Shown here piece after piece: positions 1 to 7,681 of a stretch of 64,000 bases of DNA (the first letter of the stretch is position 1; each line of letters opens with the position of its first letter). The DNA lies in contig NZ_JAFICD010000001.1 of the NCBI RefSeq assembly GCF_017833525.1, positions 2,046,001-2,110,000 of the forward strand, in the 5' to 3' direction. The DNA comes from Duganella sp. 1411. GTDB taxonomy: Bacteria; Pseudomonadota; Gammaproteobacteria; Burkholderiales; Burkholderiaceae_D. The position numbers and the translations under genes were made by a program. Under the pieces are notes generated by a model. That model made no database searches and was not told the origin of the DNA. It saw only the letters and a program-made list of their open reading frames with translations.

Positions 1-167
1 GACTAATTCCCATCATCGTCTGTGCCGTCATTGTCATGCTCCGCTGGCGCGCTACCACCGACGTCGACACCAAGATTTACAACATTAGGAAAAAACACTG
101 GTATGCAATCTTCGAATTCATTCTGCTAGTAGCCGCCCTAGTGATAATCCTAAAAGCGCAGCAATAA
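1..167 (+). CDS. 3' end of a small membrane protein (5' end outside window); immunity candidate
   Basis: An open frame enters from the left edge and stops with TAA at 165-167. The 54 visible residues have a hydrophobic stretch at the start, a basic/polar middle with a KIYNIRKKHW stretch, a second hydrophobic stretch of about 18 residues, and a short KAQQ end. That is the pattern of a two-helix hairpin or the last two helices of a larger membrane protein. It ends 75 bases before the first double-glycine peptide gene on the same strand. Small membrane proteins beside bacteriocin precursor genes are often immunity proteins, so that role is suggested by position only. I recognise no family, and the start codon is not visible. 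Confidence 0.5.
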   Translation, partial: LIPIIVCAVIVMLRWRATTDVDTKIYNIRKKHWYAIFEFILLVAALVIILKAQQ

Positions 168-209
168 AATTATTTTTACCACTAAGGCAATAGTCGACGA
201 GTAGAGCCA

Positions 210-232
210 GTTGGGGCATTCCAACATTTTTT
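210..232 (+). terminator. Short hairpin with T tract before the first peptide gene
   Basis: GTTGG and CCAAC form a 5-bp stem around GGCATT, followed by ATTTTTT. It ends one base before the AGGAG ribosome binding site of the peptide gene at 243. It could end transcription of the upstream gene, attenuate the peptide transcript, or do nothing; the stem is short. Confidence 0.3.
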
Positions 233-242
233 AGGAGTTAAA

Positions 243-410
243 ATGCGTGATTTGCATGAGCAAGAAGTCGCAGTAATTTCCGGCGCAGAAGGAATTTCCT
301 CGATATCAGCCATTGGCGGCCTCGAAATTCCACATACACCCGTCACGCCCATCCCAGTAAAGCCGCCATTCCATGGGCAGCCCATAATAGTACCGCCCGA
401 GCCGCTATAA
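243..410 (+). CDS. Double-glycine-type leader peptide precursor 1 with proline-rich core (bacteriocin/RiPP candidate)
   Basis: A 55-residue frame starts at ATG 243, five bases after a clear AGGAG (233-237). The first 15 residues, MRDLHEQEVAVISGA, fit the double-glycine leader consensus of C39-processed peptides: Leu at -12, Glu at -8, Val at -7, Ile at -4, Gly-Ala at -2/-1. A true Gly-Gly follows at residues 25-26, so a second cleavage position is possible. The remainder is strikingly proline-rich (10 Pro in the last 29 residues, including PVTPIPVKPP) with a single Lys, several Ser/Thr near the front of the core, and no Cys. An HlyD/C39-ABC pair encoded downstream is the obvious exporter. Function is inferred from leader and context; I know no homologue. 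Too short for routine gene callers. Confidence 0.72.
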   Translation: MRDLHEQEVAVISGAEGISSISAIGGLEIPHTPVTPIPVKPPFHGQPIIVPPEPL

Positions 411-893
411 AAAGTTACGGACAATTGCTGACTACCAACCATTGGTGTATCCGGGTTTCTTTTGGTTAAAATTAGGGCATGTCTGGCCCCCTTATTACCG
501 AAATTCAACCCGGGTAGAACAAACCTTTCTTAGGCACATGCCTTCCGCCTATCTTTATCTTGATGCTCCCAGTCGTGCCGGGATCAGTTTTTACCAGTAT
601 TGGCGCCTGAGTAAAGAATTTCGTTGACCGGAATGACCTGTAGCGGAAAGGCTGGGCTCAGATATTAACCAGGTTTTCATGCTTGCTTTTTCCTGTTGTG
701 ACAATGTGAGAGATTTTCATAAATATTTCCTGATAACATCCTCTATCAATATCAATTTGATAGTTGAAAATTTCAGGCCCTTCGCGCTTGCGTTGAGGGG
801 CTATCGTTAATGTTTTCCATTAGAGAAAAATAAACAATCATCGAGACGCGGTCCATTACGCGGTGTGCTGATTTGTAGCATACACGCCGCTTA
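411..893 (+). other. Non-coding stretch between precursor 1 and the exporter genes
   Basis: This 483-base stretch is A+T-rich, and no frame in it looks like a gene. A 61-codon frame at 442-627 starts with TTG, lacks a ribosome binding site and has unremarkable composition. The only structure I see is the inverted repeat at 743-763. The region may carry the 3' untranslated part of the peptide transcript and a promoter for the exporter genes, but I could not identify convincing -35/-10 boxes. Confidence 0.4.
743..763. promoter_or_regulatory. Perfect 7-7-7 inverted repeat upstream of exporter operon
   Basis: CTATCAA and TTGATAG are exact reverse complements separated by seven bases. The repeat sits in an A+T-rich patch about 185 bases before the HlyD gene. 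It is shaped like a dimeric regulator site, but no regulator gene is visible in the cluster and no RNA polymerase sites could be placed around it, so the role is a guess. Confidence 0.3.
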
Positions 894-947
894 TTGACCA
901 TATACATAGTATCGCCTTACGCGAACAGCTTTTCCCGAGCAAATCTT

Positions 948-2219
948 ATGAGTGTCAAGCAGTTGTACCGGTCAGAGGCGCTGAACGCCCGCCAAGTCAA
1001 ATGGCTCGGTGAAATCGTTCTGGTGCGCCCCATCACGTTTTCCTTCCTGTGCGCCGTGGCCGTGGCGCTCGCTTCCCTGATCATTGTTTTCCTCTTTTTC
1101 GGCTCGTACACCAAACGCGCCGCCGTCGCCGGACTGCTGCTTCCCGACCTGGGCCTGGTGAAAGTCTTCACCCCGCAGTTCGGCATCGTCGAGCGCAAGA
1201 ACGTGGTCGAGGGACAAGCCGTCCAACGGGGCGACGTCTTGTACGTGCTGTCGAGCGAGCGTCAAAGCGGCGCCCAAGGGGGCATCCAGGCCTCCATCAG
1301 CAGGCAGGTCACGGTCCGCCGGCAATCCCTGCTCGACGAGTTGGACAAGACGCGCCGCCTGCAGCAGGACGAGCGCGCCGCGCTGGTCAAGAAGATCGAC
1401 GGCCTGGTCTCGGAGCTGGCCAAGATCGACAGCCAGATCGAAGGCCAGTCCAGCCGCGTCAAACTGGCCGAGGACGCCGTGGTGCGCATGCGCGACCTGT
1501 CCGCGCAAAACTTCATCTCCAAGGAACAGCTGCAGCAAAAGCAGGCCGACCTGCTCGACCAGCGCGCACGGCTGCAAGCGCTCGAGCGTGACCACATCAA
1601 CATCGGCCGCGACCTGACCAGTCAACGCGACGAGCTGACCAGCTTGCCGCTGCGGCACCAAAACCAGCTCGCGCAGATCGAGCGCGGTATCACCAGCCTC
1701 GGTCAGGAGTTGACCGAAAGCGAGGCCAAACGTCGGTTGGAAATCACCGCACCCGAAGCCGGCATCGCCACGGCGGTCGCGGCTGAAGTGGGCCAGATGA
1801 TCGACGGCAGCAAGCCCCTGGTCAGCATCGTCCCCCGCGGCGCGACGTTGCAGGCCCAACTGTACGCGCCGAGCAAATCGATCGGTTTCATCAAGCCCGG
1901 CGACAAGGTGCTGCTGCGCTATCAAGCCTACCCGTATCAGAAGTTCGGCCAGTCGCAGGGCACGGTCGCCTTCGTCTCCAAGGTGGCCCTATCCGGTAAC
2001 GAGCTGGCCAGCATGACCAACTCGGCCGGCAACGGCACCGTGGGCAGCGAACCCCTATACCGCATCACCGTCAACCTGGCCAGCCAAGCCGTGACGGCCT
2101 ACGGCCAGCCGCAGATGCTGCAGGCTGGGATGTCGCTCGACGCCGACATCCTGCAAGAGCGGCGGCGGCTCTACGAGTGGGTGCTGGAACCGCTGTACAG
2201 CCTGACCGGCAAACTCTAA
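948..2219 (+). CDS. HlyD-family membrane fusion protein of the peptide exporter
   Basis: This 423-residue protein is a periplasmic adaptor linking an inner-membrane ABC exporter to an outer-membrane channel. A short cytosolic N-terminus is followed by one membrane helix at about residues 30-52, a lipoyl/barrel half, a long coiled coil (about 110-270, rich in Glu, Gln, Lys and Leu, including SAQNFISKEQLQQKQ), then the second lipoyl half with ITAPEAGIATAV and a C-terminal barrel. This layout and length match bacteriocin adaptors such as CvaA/RaxA. I chose ATG 948 over a TTG at 894 because the family usually begins just before the basic patch ahead of the helix. The C39 ABC transporter gene follows after 15 bases. 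No TolC-type gene lies in the window, so a housekeeping channel is presumably shared. Confidence 0.9.
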   Translation: MSVKQLYRSEALNARQVKWLGEIVLVRPITFSFLCAVAVALASLIIVFLFFGSYTKRAAVAGLLLPDLGLVKVFTPQFGIVERKNVVEGQAVQRGDVLYVLSSERQSGAQGGIQASISRQVTVRRQSLLDELDKTRRLQQDERAALVKKIDGLVSELAKIDSQIEGQSSRVKLAEDAVVRMRDLSAQNFISKEQLQQKQADLLDQRARLQALERDHINIGRDLTSQRDELTSLPLRHQNQLAQIERGITSLGQELTESEAKRRLEITAPEAGIATAVAAEVGQMIDGSKPLVSIVPRGATLQAQLYAPSKSIGFIKPGDKVLLRYQAYPYQKFGQSQGTVAFVSKVALSGNELASMTNSAGNGTVGSEPLYRITVNLASQAVTAYGQPQMLQAGMSLDADILQERRRLYEWVLEPLYSLTGKL

Positions 2220-2234
2220 CCAGAAAAAGATCGC

Positions 2235-4385
2235 ATGTCCTTCCTCTCCGATATCAGCTTTGGCTTCGGCGCCAAGCTGCCCCTGATTCTGCAAACAGAG
2301 GCCACCGAATGCGGTCTGGCCTGCCTGGGCATGGTCGCCGGCTACCATGGCTACCGCACCGACCTGGCCAGCCTGCGGCGCCAGTTCCCGATCTCGCTCA
2401 AGGGGGCGACGCTGGCGCATCTGATCAAAATAGCCAACCGCATGGAGCTGGGCACGCGCCCGCTCAAGCTCGACATGGAAGATTTGGGGCGCTTAAAACT
2501 GCCCTGTGTGCTGCATTGGAATTTCAACCATTTCGTCGTGCTCAAGGAGGTCGGCGCCAAGTCCATCACCGTGCACGACCCGGCCTTCGGTACGCGCAAG
2601 CTGCCGCTCGACGTGGCGTCCAAATCCTTCACCGGCGTGGCGCTTGAACTGTGGCCGAACGCCAGTTTCAAGCCGCAGGAAAAAAAGCAAGCGGTGCGAC
2701 TGCGCAGCCTGACCGGCCGCATCACCGGCCTGTCGCGCTCGTTCAGCCAGATCCTGCTGCTGGCCGTGTCGCTCGAGGTGTTCGCGCTGGTCAGCCCGTT
2801 CTTCCTGCAGTGGGTGTTGGACAACGTCATCGTCTCGGCCGACCGCGACCTGCTCACCACGCTCGCGCTCGGCTTCGGCCTGCTGATGCTCATGCAGCAG
2901 GCGGTGAGCGTGATCCGCTCGTGGGTGATCATGTACATGGGCACGACCCTGAACATCCAATGGCGCGCCAACGTGTTCACCCACCTGATCCGCCTGCCGA
3001 TGCAGTATTTCGAAAAGCGCCACCTGGGCGACGTGGTGTCGCGCTTCGGCACCATCGATCAAATCCAGCATACGCTGACCACCTCGTTCCTGGAAGCGAT
3101 CCTCGACGGCGTCATGGCGGTCGTCACGCTGGTGGTGATGTTCATCTACAGCGCGGTGCTCGGCTGGATCGCGGTCGGCGCCATGACCTTGTACGCCCTC
3201 TCCCGCTGGGCCTGGTATCGCCCGCTGCTCAACGCGACCGAGGAGCAAATCATCCACGCGGCCAAGCAACAGAGCCATTTCCTGGAAACGGTGCGCGGCG
3301 TCAAGGCGATCAAGCTGTTCCAACGCCAGGACGAGCGGCGCGCCACCTGGCTGACCTTGCTGGTCGACCAGATCAACGCCGACGTCCGCATGCAAAAGCT
3401 GCAACTGCTGTACCGGTTGCTCAACGGCGTGCTGTTTGGCATTGAAAACATCCTGATCATCTGGCTCGGCGCCAAGATGGTTTTGGACGGCAACTTCAGC
3501 GTTGGCGTGTTGATGGCCTTCAACGCCTACAAGGGGCAGTTCGATTCCCGCGTCGGCTCGCTGATCGACAAATTCATGGAAGTGAAGATGCTGCAGTTGC
3601 AGGGCGAGCGGCTGGCCGACATCGTGCTGACCGAACCGGAGGACGTCCACGGCACCCACGAGGCGCGCCCGGACGCCACGCTGGGGGCGGACATCGAGGT
3701 CCGCGCTCTGCGCTACCGCTACGCCGAACAGGAACCCTACGTCATCGATGGCATCAACCTCAACATCGCGGCCGGCGAATCGGTGGCCATCATCGGCCCC
3801 TCCGGCTGCGGCAAGACCACGCTGATGAATGTCTTGCTGGGCATCCTGCCGGCGACCGAAGGCGAGGTGTCGATCGGCGGCGCCAATCTCAAACAAGTGG
3901 GCATCGACGCCCTGAGGGGGATGGTCGGCACCGTGCTGCAAGACGACGTGCTGTTTGCCGGTTCCATCGCCGACAACATCAGCTTCTTCGATTCGCAGGC
4001 CGACCAGCCATGGGTGGAGGAATGCGCGCGGCTGGCGGCCATCGCGCCGGAGATCGCCGCCATGCCGATGGGCTACGGCACGCTCGTGGGCGACATGGGC
4101 ACCGTGTTGTCGGGTGGGCAAAAACAGCGGGTGCTGCTGGCGCGCGCCCTCTACAAGCGGCCCCGCATTCTGTTCCTCGACGAGGCCACCAGCCATCTGG
4201 ACATCGCCAAGGAATACGAGGTCAACGCGGCCGTCAAGGCGCTCGACATCACCCGCATCATCATCGCGCACCGCCCGGAAACGATCGCCACCGCCAGCCG
4301 CGTGATCGTACTGACGGGCGGAAAAGTCGTGCACGACTCGGCCATCGCCGTCGCGCAGGTTGAAACCGAGCAAAAGGTTGCATAG
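2235..4385 (+). CDS. C39-peptidase ABC transporter (bacteriocin-type processing exporter)
   Basis: This 716-residue half transporter cleaves double-glycine leaders and exports the cores. Residues 1-130 are a C39 cysteine peptidase with ECGLAC placing catalytic Cys at 26, His at 99 (NFNHFVVL) and Asp at 115 (VHDPAFG). Residues about 150-440 form the six-helix membrane domain. The ATPase domain has Walker A GPSGCGKTT at 521-529, signature LSGGQKQR from 625 and Walker B ILFLDEAT shortly after. All catalytic residues are present, so it should be active. It lies directly behind the HlyD adaptor gene and 65 bases before precursor 2. The family is certain (CvaB/RaxB type); which peptide it handles is inferred from context. 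Confidence 0.95.
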   Translation: MSFLSDISFGFGAKLPLILQTEATECGLACLGMVAGYHGYRTDLASLRRQFPISLKGATLAHLIKIANRMELGTRPLKLDMEDLGRLKLPCVLHWNFNHFVVLKEVGAKSITVHDPAFGTRKLPLDVASKSFTGVALELWPNASFKPQEKKQAVRLRSLTGRITGLSRSFSQILLLAVSLEVFALVSPFFLQWVLDNVIVSADRDLLTTLALGFGLLMLMQQAVSVIRSWVIMYMGTTLNIQWRANVFTHLIRLPMQYFEKRHLGDVVSRFGTIDQIQHTLTTSFLEAILDGVMAVVTLVVMFIYSAVLGWIAVGAMTLYALSRWAWYRPLLNATEEQIIHAAKQQSHFLETVRGVKAIKLFQRQDERRATWLTLLVDQINADVRMQKLQLLYRLLNGVLFGIENILIIWLGAKMVLDGNFSVGVLMAFNAYKGQFDSRVGSLIDKFMEVKMLQLQGERLADIVLTEPEDVHGTHEARPDATLGADIEVRALRYRYAEQEPYVIDGINLNIAAGESVAIIGPSGCGKTTLMNVLLGILPATEGEVSIGGANLKQVGIDALRGMVGTVLQDDVLFAGSIADNISFFDSQADQPWVEECARLAAIAPEIAAMPMGYGTLVGDMGTVLSGGQKQRVLLARALYKRPRILFLDEATSHLDIAKEYEVNAAVKALDITRIIIAHRPETIATASRVIVLTGGKVVHDSAIAVAQVETEQKVA

Positions 4386-4450
4386 CGCGGCCTTGCAAGA
4401 CGGGACAGCGCTGATCAGCTGTGGTAGCAAAAGTAGCCATTGGAAAATTT

Positions 4451-4582
4451 ATGACTGAAATGTCACATGACGAGATCAACGCTGTCGCGGGCGGCATCGA
4501 CCCATCGACCGCTGTGGCCGTTGGCGTGGCCGCGGGCGCGGCGGGCGCGATAGCGGGCGCCATGTACGGGTACTACGGTTAA
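4451..4582 (+). CDS. Double-glycine leader peptide precursor 2 with Gly/Ala-rich core (bacteriocin/microcin candidate)
   Basis: This 43-residue frame starts at ATG 4451 after TGGAAAATTT. Residues 1-15, MTEMSHDEINAVAGG, match the double-glycine leader very well: Met -12, Ser -11, Glu -8, Ile -7, Val -4, Gly-Gly -2/-1. The predicted 28-residue core is almost only Gly, Ala, Val and Ile with a GxxxG-like run and ends in YGYYG; it contains no Cys and no Lys. Such cores resemble the helical, membrane-active class II bacteriocins and microcins. The gene sits between the C39 exporter and the SelO-like gene on the same strand, probably within one transcript. Identification rests on leader and position; no activity can be read from the sequence. 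Confidence 0.78.
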   Translation: MTEMSHDEINAVAGGIDPSTAVAVGVAAGAAGAIAGAMYGYYG

Positions 4583-4686
4583 ACGTTCCAAAAAGTTGGC
4601 GGGCCTGATGGCAGGAATGTGATGTGACCACCAGGCTTGGCCAACACCAAAGGCCATTAGACAGACATATCAGCGATAGGAAACAC

Positions 4687-6438
4687 ATGCTTAACATCGG
4701 CGACTTCAAGGAAAATCTGGTTGGATACGATTGCTACCGGCTGCTCAACACCAACACCATCTGGATGAATGAGGCCGAGGCCGACAACATCGAGAAGGTA
4801 TTGAATTCCTCCCTGTCGCCAGAAAGTTTCGCAAATTTTTTTTCCTACGTCCCCCAAAAAAACCGATGTTTCGATGCCGCGTCCCTCGACCTGCGCGATC
4901 ACCGCGTCTACGAGGCGGAACGGTACGGCGGCGGCGGCGTCGGCGATAACGGCGGAGGCGGCCGCGTCGGCAACTACGCCAACTTCCAGGTGAAGGGGGC
5001 CGGACCGAATCCGGTGACGAACAGCAGCACCACATGGTATTCGTACGGCTCGTTAAATTTAGTGGACGCGGCCTACGAGGCGATCTTCTCGACGATATTG
5101 AACGATCTGCTGCCGCTGGGCTGCGCGAAGATCTACGGAATTATTTTTACCTCCAAAACCGGCGCGTTCCACTCGGTGAACGGTGCCGCGCAAGATGCGC
5201 AATTAACGCCGGCCAGCGGCGCCCTGCTGGTGCGGGAGCCGACCTTACGACCCGCCCATTTCATGAGAGCGGATGTTTTCACGCCGGCGAAATCGAGCAA
5301 CTTAATGAGGGACAGTAACAGGGTGCGCATCGTCAACAAACGCCTCAGGGAAAAATTCGCCGGCGACAACGACTTTATCCGCTATCTCGGAAAATTCCTC
5401 TTATCGTCGGCAAAACAAATGTCTTTCGCCCTGGCCGCGAGGATCACGCACGGCGCGCTGACGGCGTCCAACATGTGCCTGGACGGCCGTTGGATCGATT
5501 TGACCGAAGCCCGGTTCCTCAGTGGCGGAAAAAATTTCACCGGGCTCAATGCGTTCTACGACGATCCGAAAATTCCCGCTTACGTGCTGTCCGAGCTGGC
5601 GTATATCTTCGGGAAGAGCAATGTCGTAAATTTCAACCTCGCACCATTGATGGCCTACTACCAGCGTGTTTTCGATAGCTGCTTCGCCTATTATGGGCTC
5701 GGCATCCTGGGCCTGCCCTCCGCCGAATTGACGGAGATCGCCGAGGGCGACGACGGCAAGCTGGTCGCCCGCGCTTTTTTTTCCGTCATCACCAGACACA
5801 AAAAATCCCTGTCCGACGTCGACGATGTCCCCGATCCGGAAGATCCGGTCATCGATTTCATGCGATCGCTGTATCGCTCTTTACCCAACGACGGCGCCGG
5901 CGCGAGCGCTCTGGAAGCGGCGCTGTCGCCCTCAGATCTGGATGCGGGCGCGGTCGCCGCCGCCTTCGAGCGCGTCTTCCTCAAGTCCATTGCAGCATCG
6001 GACGGAAACGGCGCGGCGGCGACCAGGAGCAAGCGCATCGCCTGCGCCATCAAGGCACTGAGATGGGCCTATTTGTCATCCTTCTTTTATAAAAAGCGCT
6101 TGATATCCCATCTGTATTATTTGTCGCACCAGGAAGCGCCGGCCCGCGTCGGCGAGTTTATCGCCGAGTGCATCGGCTATGCCAAATGGATCTTCTCGAC
6201 GGCGACCAGCGGCAGTGTCCCGCTACTCGAAACCGCCGCCGTTCGCGTCAGCTTTGAAGAATCACAGCACATCTATGTCGTCGCGGCGGATGAGCGTCGT
6301 GAATTTTCCCGCTACGCCGATTGTCTCGAATTCATGGCGAACCGGTATCCGGGTGCGAGCATGAGCGGGAACTTCGACCCGTCATTCTATTTGAATGGCA
6401 TCCACCAGGTTCTGACCGGACTTGAGAGCGATGCATAA
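4687..6438 (+). CDS. SelO (YdiU)-like pseudokinase-family protein, putative peptide/protein modifier
   Basis: The 583-residue protein starts at ATG 4687, just after ATAGGAAACAC. Several stretches recall SelO, a protein kinase fold that transfers AMP from ATP to Ser/Thr/Tyr: a Gly-rich loop region at about 75-95, QVKGAGPNPV at about 98-107 (SelO has QLKGAG-TPYSR), GALLVREP near 165-180, and HGALTASNM starting at His255 with Asp271 in WIDLTEARFL. The His-(+7)Asn-(+16)Asp spacing equals that of SelO HGVMNTDNM...DYGP, where the Asn and Asp bind metal. The rest is divergent and I cannot place an ATP-binding Lys with certainty. It follows precursor 2 and precedes glycosyltransferases. AMPylation of the peptides is an inference; a structural or substrate-binding role is also possible. 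Confidence 0.6.
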   Translation: MLNIGDFKENLVGYDCYRLLNTNTIWMNEAEADNIEKVLNSSLSPESFANFFSYVPQKNRCFDAASLDLRDHRVYEAERYGGGGVGDNGGGGRVGNYANFQVKGAGPNPVTNSSTTWYSYGSLNLVDAAYEAIFSTILNDLLPLGCAKIYGIIFTSKTGAFHSVNGAAQDAQLTPASGALLVREPTLRPAHFMRADVFTPAKSSNLMRDSNRVRIVNKRLREKFAGDNDFIRYLGKFLLSSAKQMSFALAARITHGALTASNMCLDGRWIDLTEARFLSGGKNFTGLNAFYDDPKIPAYVLSELAYIFGKSNVVNFNLAPLMAYYQRVFDSCFAYYGLGILGLPSAELTEIAEGDDGKLVARAFFSVITRHKKSLSDVDDVPDPEDPVIDFMRSLYRSLPNDGAGASALEAALSPSDLDAGAVAAAFERVFLKSIAASDGNGAAATRSKRIACAIKALRWAYLSSFFYKKRLISHLYYLSHQEAPARVGEFIAECIGYAKWIFSTATSGSVPLLETAAVRVSFEESQHIYVVAADERREFSRYADCLEFMANRYPGASMSGNFDPSFYLNGIHQVLTGLESDA

Positions 6439-6519
6439 CGCCGCTGAAGCAGCGTAAGCAATCGCCAATAGCGCTAAATCGTCACAATAAAAATACCGAT
6501 ATCAAGGGGACTGGACGCA

Positions 6520-7677
6520 ATGATCGATCCGAATGTGCTATTCGTTAGCTATGAATTTGGCCCGCAGGTTTCCGGCGGCGTAGCCCGGGTTATCAATGGG
6601 CTCAGCGGAGCTTTGCTGGGAAAGCTGAAATTCGATGTCTTCCTGCTGCAGTGGCGGCTGGCACTCGACGACTTCTCGGGTGACCTGTTCCGGTCCGGAC
6701 TTCACCAAGAGTCGTATCACACCCATTACATCGAGACGATCCGGAAGCTGATCCAAACGCGCGGCTATAACGTCGTTCACATCATGCACTCCGGAGAGCA
6801 TACCTACGCGCTCGTCAAGGCACTCAACGAATGCGGCGCCGATGTGAAAATCGTCTTCAGCTCTCACTCCATCGCCAAACACGAACAGTTGATCAGGAAT
6901 AGCTCGGATCGCGACCTGTTCCACGAGGACTATTTACTTAAAAACAGCCACCACATCCATCTGCTAAGCGAAACGGCAAAAAGCTGGCTGCTAAATGCCT
7001 ATCCGGAGCTGGCGCCGATGGCCGACTTCCACATCATCCCGAACGCGATCAATTGCCGGGCCACCGAGCATATGGAAAAACTTGAAAAGCCGGAAAAAAT
7101 CGTCTTGTGCATGTCCAGATGGAGCCATGGCAAAGGCATCGAATATCTACTGGATGCCATCCCCCACGTCGTGCGCGAACTGCCTGACGCAAAGTTCATC
7201 ATCGCCGGCAGAAAAGAAAGCAGCTGGGAGAATGACGTTTTAACCTATGTGAAAAAAATAGACGCAAAAATAGAAAAACTGAGCGCTTTTATCGAGGTGC
7301 TGGGATGGATCACGGACGCCGAGAAAGACCTGCTCTTTGCCAAGGCGAGTGTGGTGGTGATGCCTAGCGAAATAGAATATTTTCCATATTCTGTACTGGA
7401 ACCGGCGGCGGAAAAAGTTGCGCTCGTCTCCAGTCGTATCGCCGGCGCGCAAGAGATTCTGGTCGAAAACCGGGATTGCCTGATGTATGAGACCACGGAT
7501 GCTGTGGAACTTGCCGGCAAAATCATCCAATTGCTCCGTGATCCGGCGATGGCTGATGCGCTTGCCGAGCACGCCTTCGAGAACGTCTCCTTGCGGTATA
7601 CGTGGAACCGGGTAAGCGATATCTATTGCAATTTGTACACCCACGTAGTCACCAATAAAGAGCTAGTCGAGGCGTAG
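6520..7677 (+). CDS. GT4-type glycosyltransferase
   Basis: This 385-residue GT-B glycosyltransferase transfers a sugar from a nucleotide donor. The N-terminal half has VSGGVARVINGLS, the acceptor-side glycine loop of GT4 enzymes. The C-terminal half has LCMSRWSHGKGIEYLLDAI, AGRKE and an E-x7-E-like element around SEIEYFPYSVLEPAAE that contacts the donor. The length is normal. AAGGGGA at 6504-6510 is a good ribosome binding site for ATG 6520. It starts a tight run of sugar genes, the next start lying four bases past its stop. Donor and acceptor are not deducible. It may glycosylate the exported peptide or build an oligosaccharide. Confidence 0.85.
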   Translation: MIDPNVLFVSYEFGPQVSGGVARVINGLSGALLGKLKFDVFLLQWRLALDDFSGDLFRSGLHQESYHTHYIETIRKLIQTRGYNVVHIMHSGEHTYALVKALNECGADVKIVFSSHSIAKHEQLIRNSSDRDLFHEDYLLKNSHHIHLLSETAKSWLLNAYPELAPMADFHIIPNAINCRATEHMEKLEKPEKIVLCMSRWSHGKGIEYLLDAIPHVVRELPDAKFIIAGRKESSWENDVLTYVKKIDAKIEKLSAFIEVLGWITDAEKDLLFAKASVVVMPSEIEYFPYSVLEPAAEKVALVSSRIAGAQEILVENRDCLMYETTDAVELAGKIIQLLRDPAMADALAEHAFENVSLRYTWNRVSDIYCNLYTHVVTNKELVEA

Positions 7678-7681
7678 AACC

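Noticed and set aside
182..508. 108-codon frame on the minus strand over precursor 1
   Set aside because: Overlaps the peptide gene, which has a good ribosome binding site and leader; the reverse frame has neither.
442..627. Possible 61-codon gene after precursor 1
   Set aside because: TTG start, no ribosome binding site, no leader or membrane pattern, mixed composition.
896..922. TTGACC at 894-899 as promoter of the HlyD gene
   Set aside because: No acceptable -10 at 15-19 bases downstream.
2493..4430. Open frame of 645 codons on the minus strand
   Set aside because: Antisense to the C39 ABC transporter; no motif, composition typical of reverse-complement frames.
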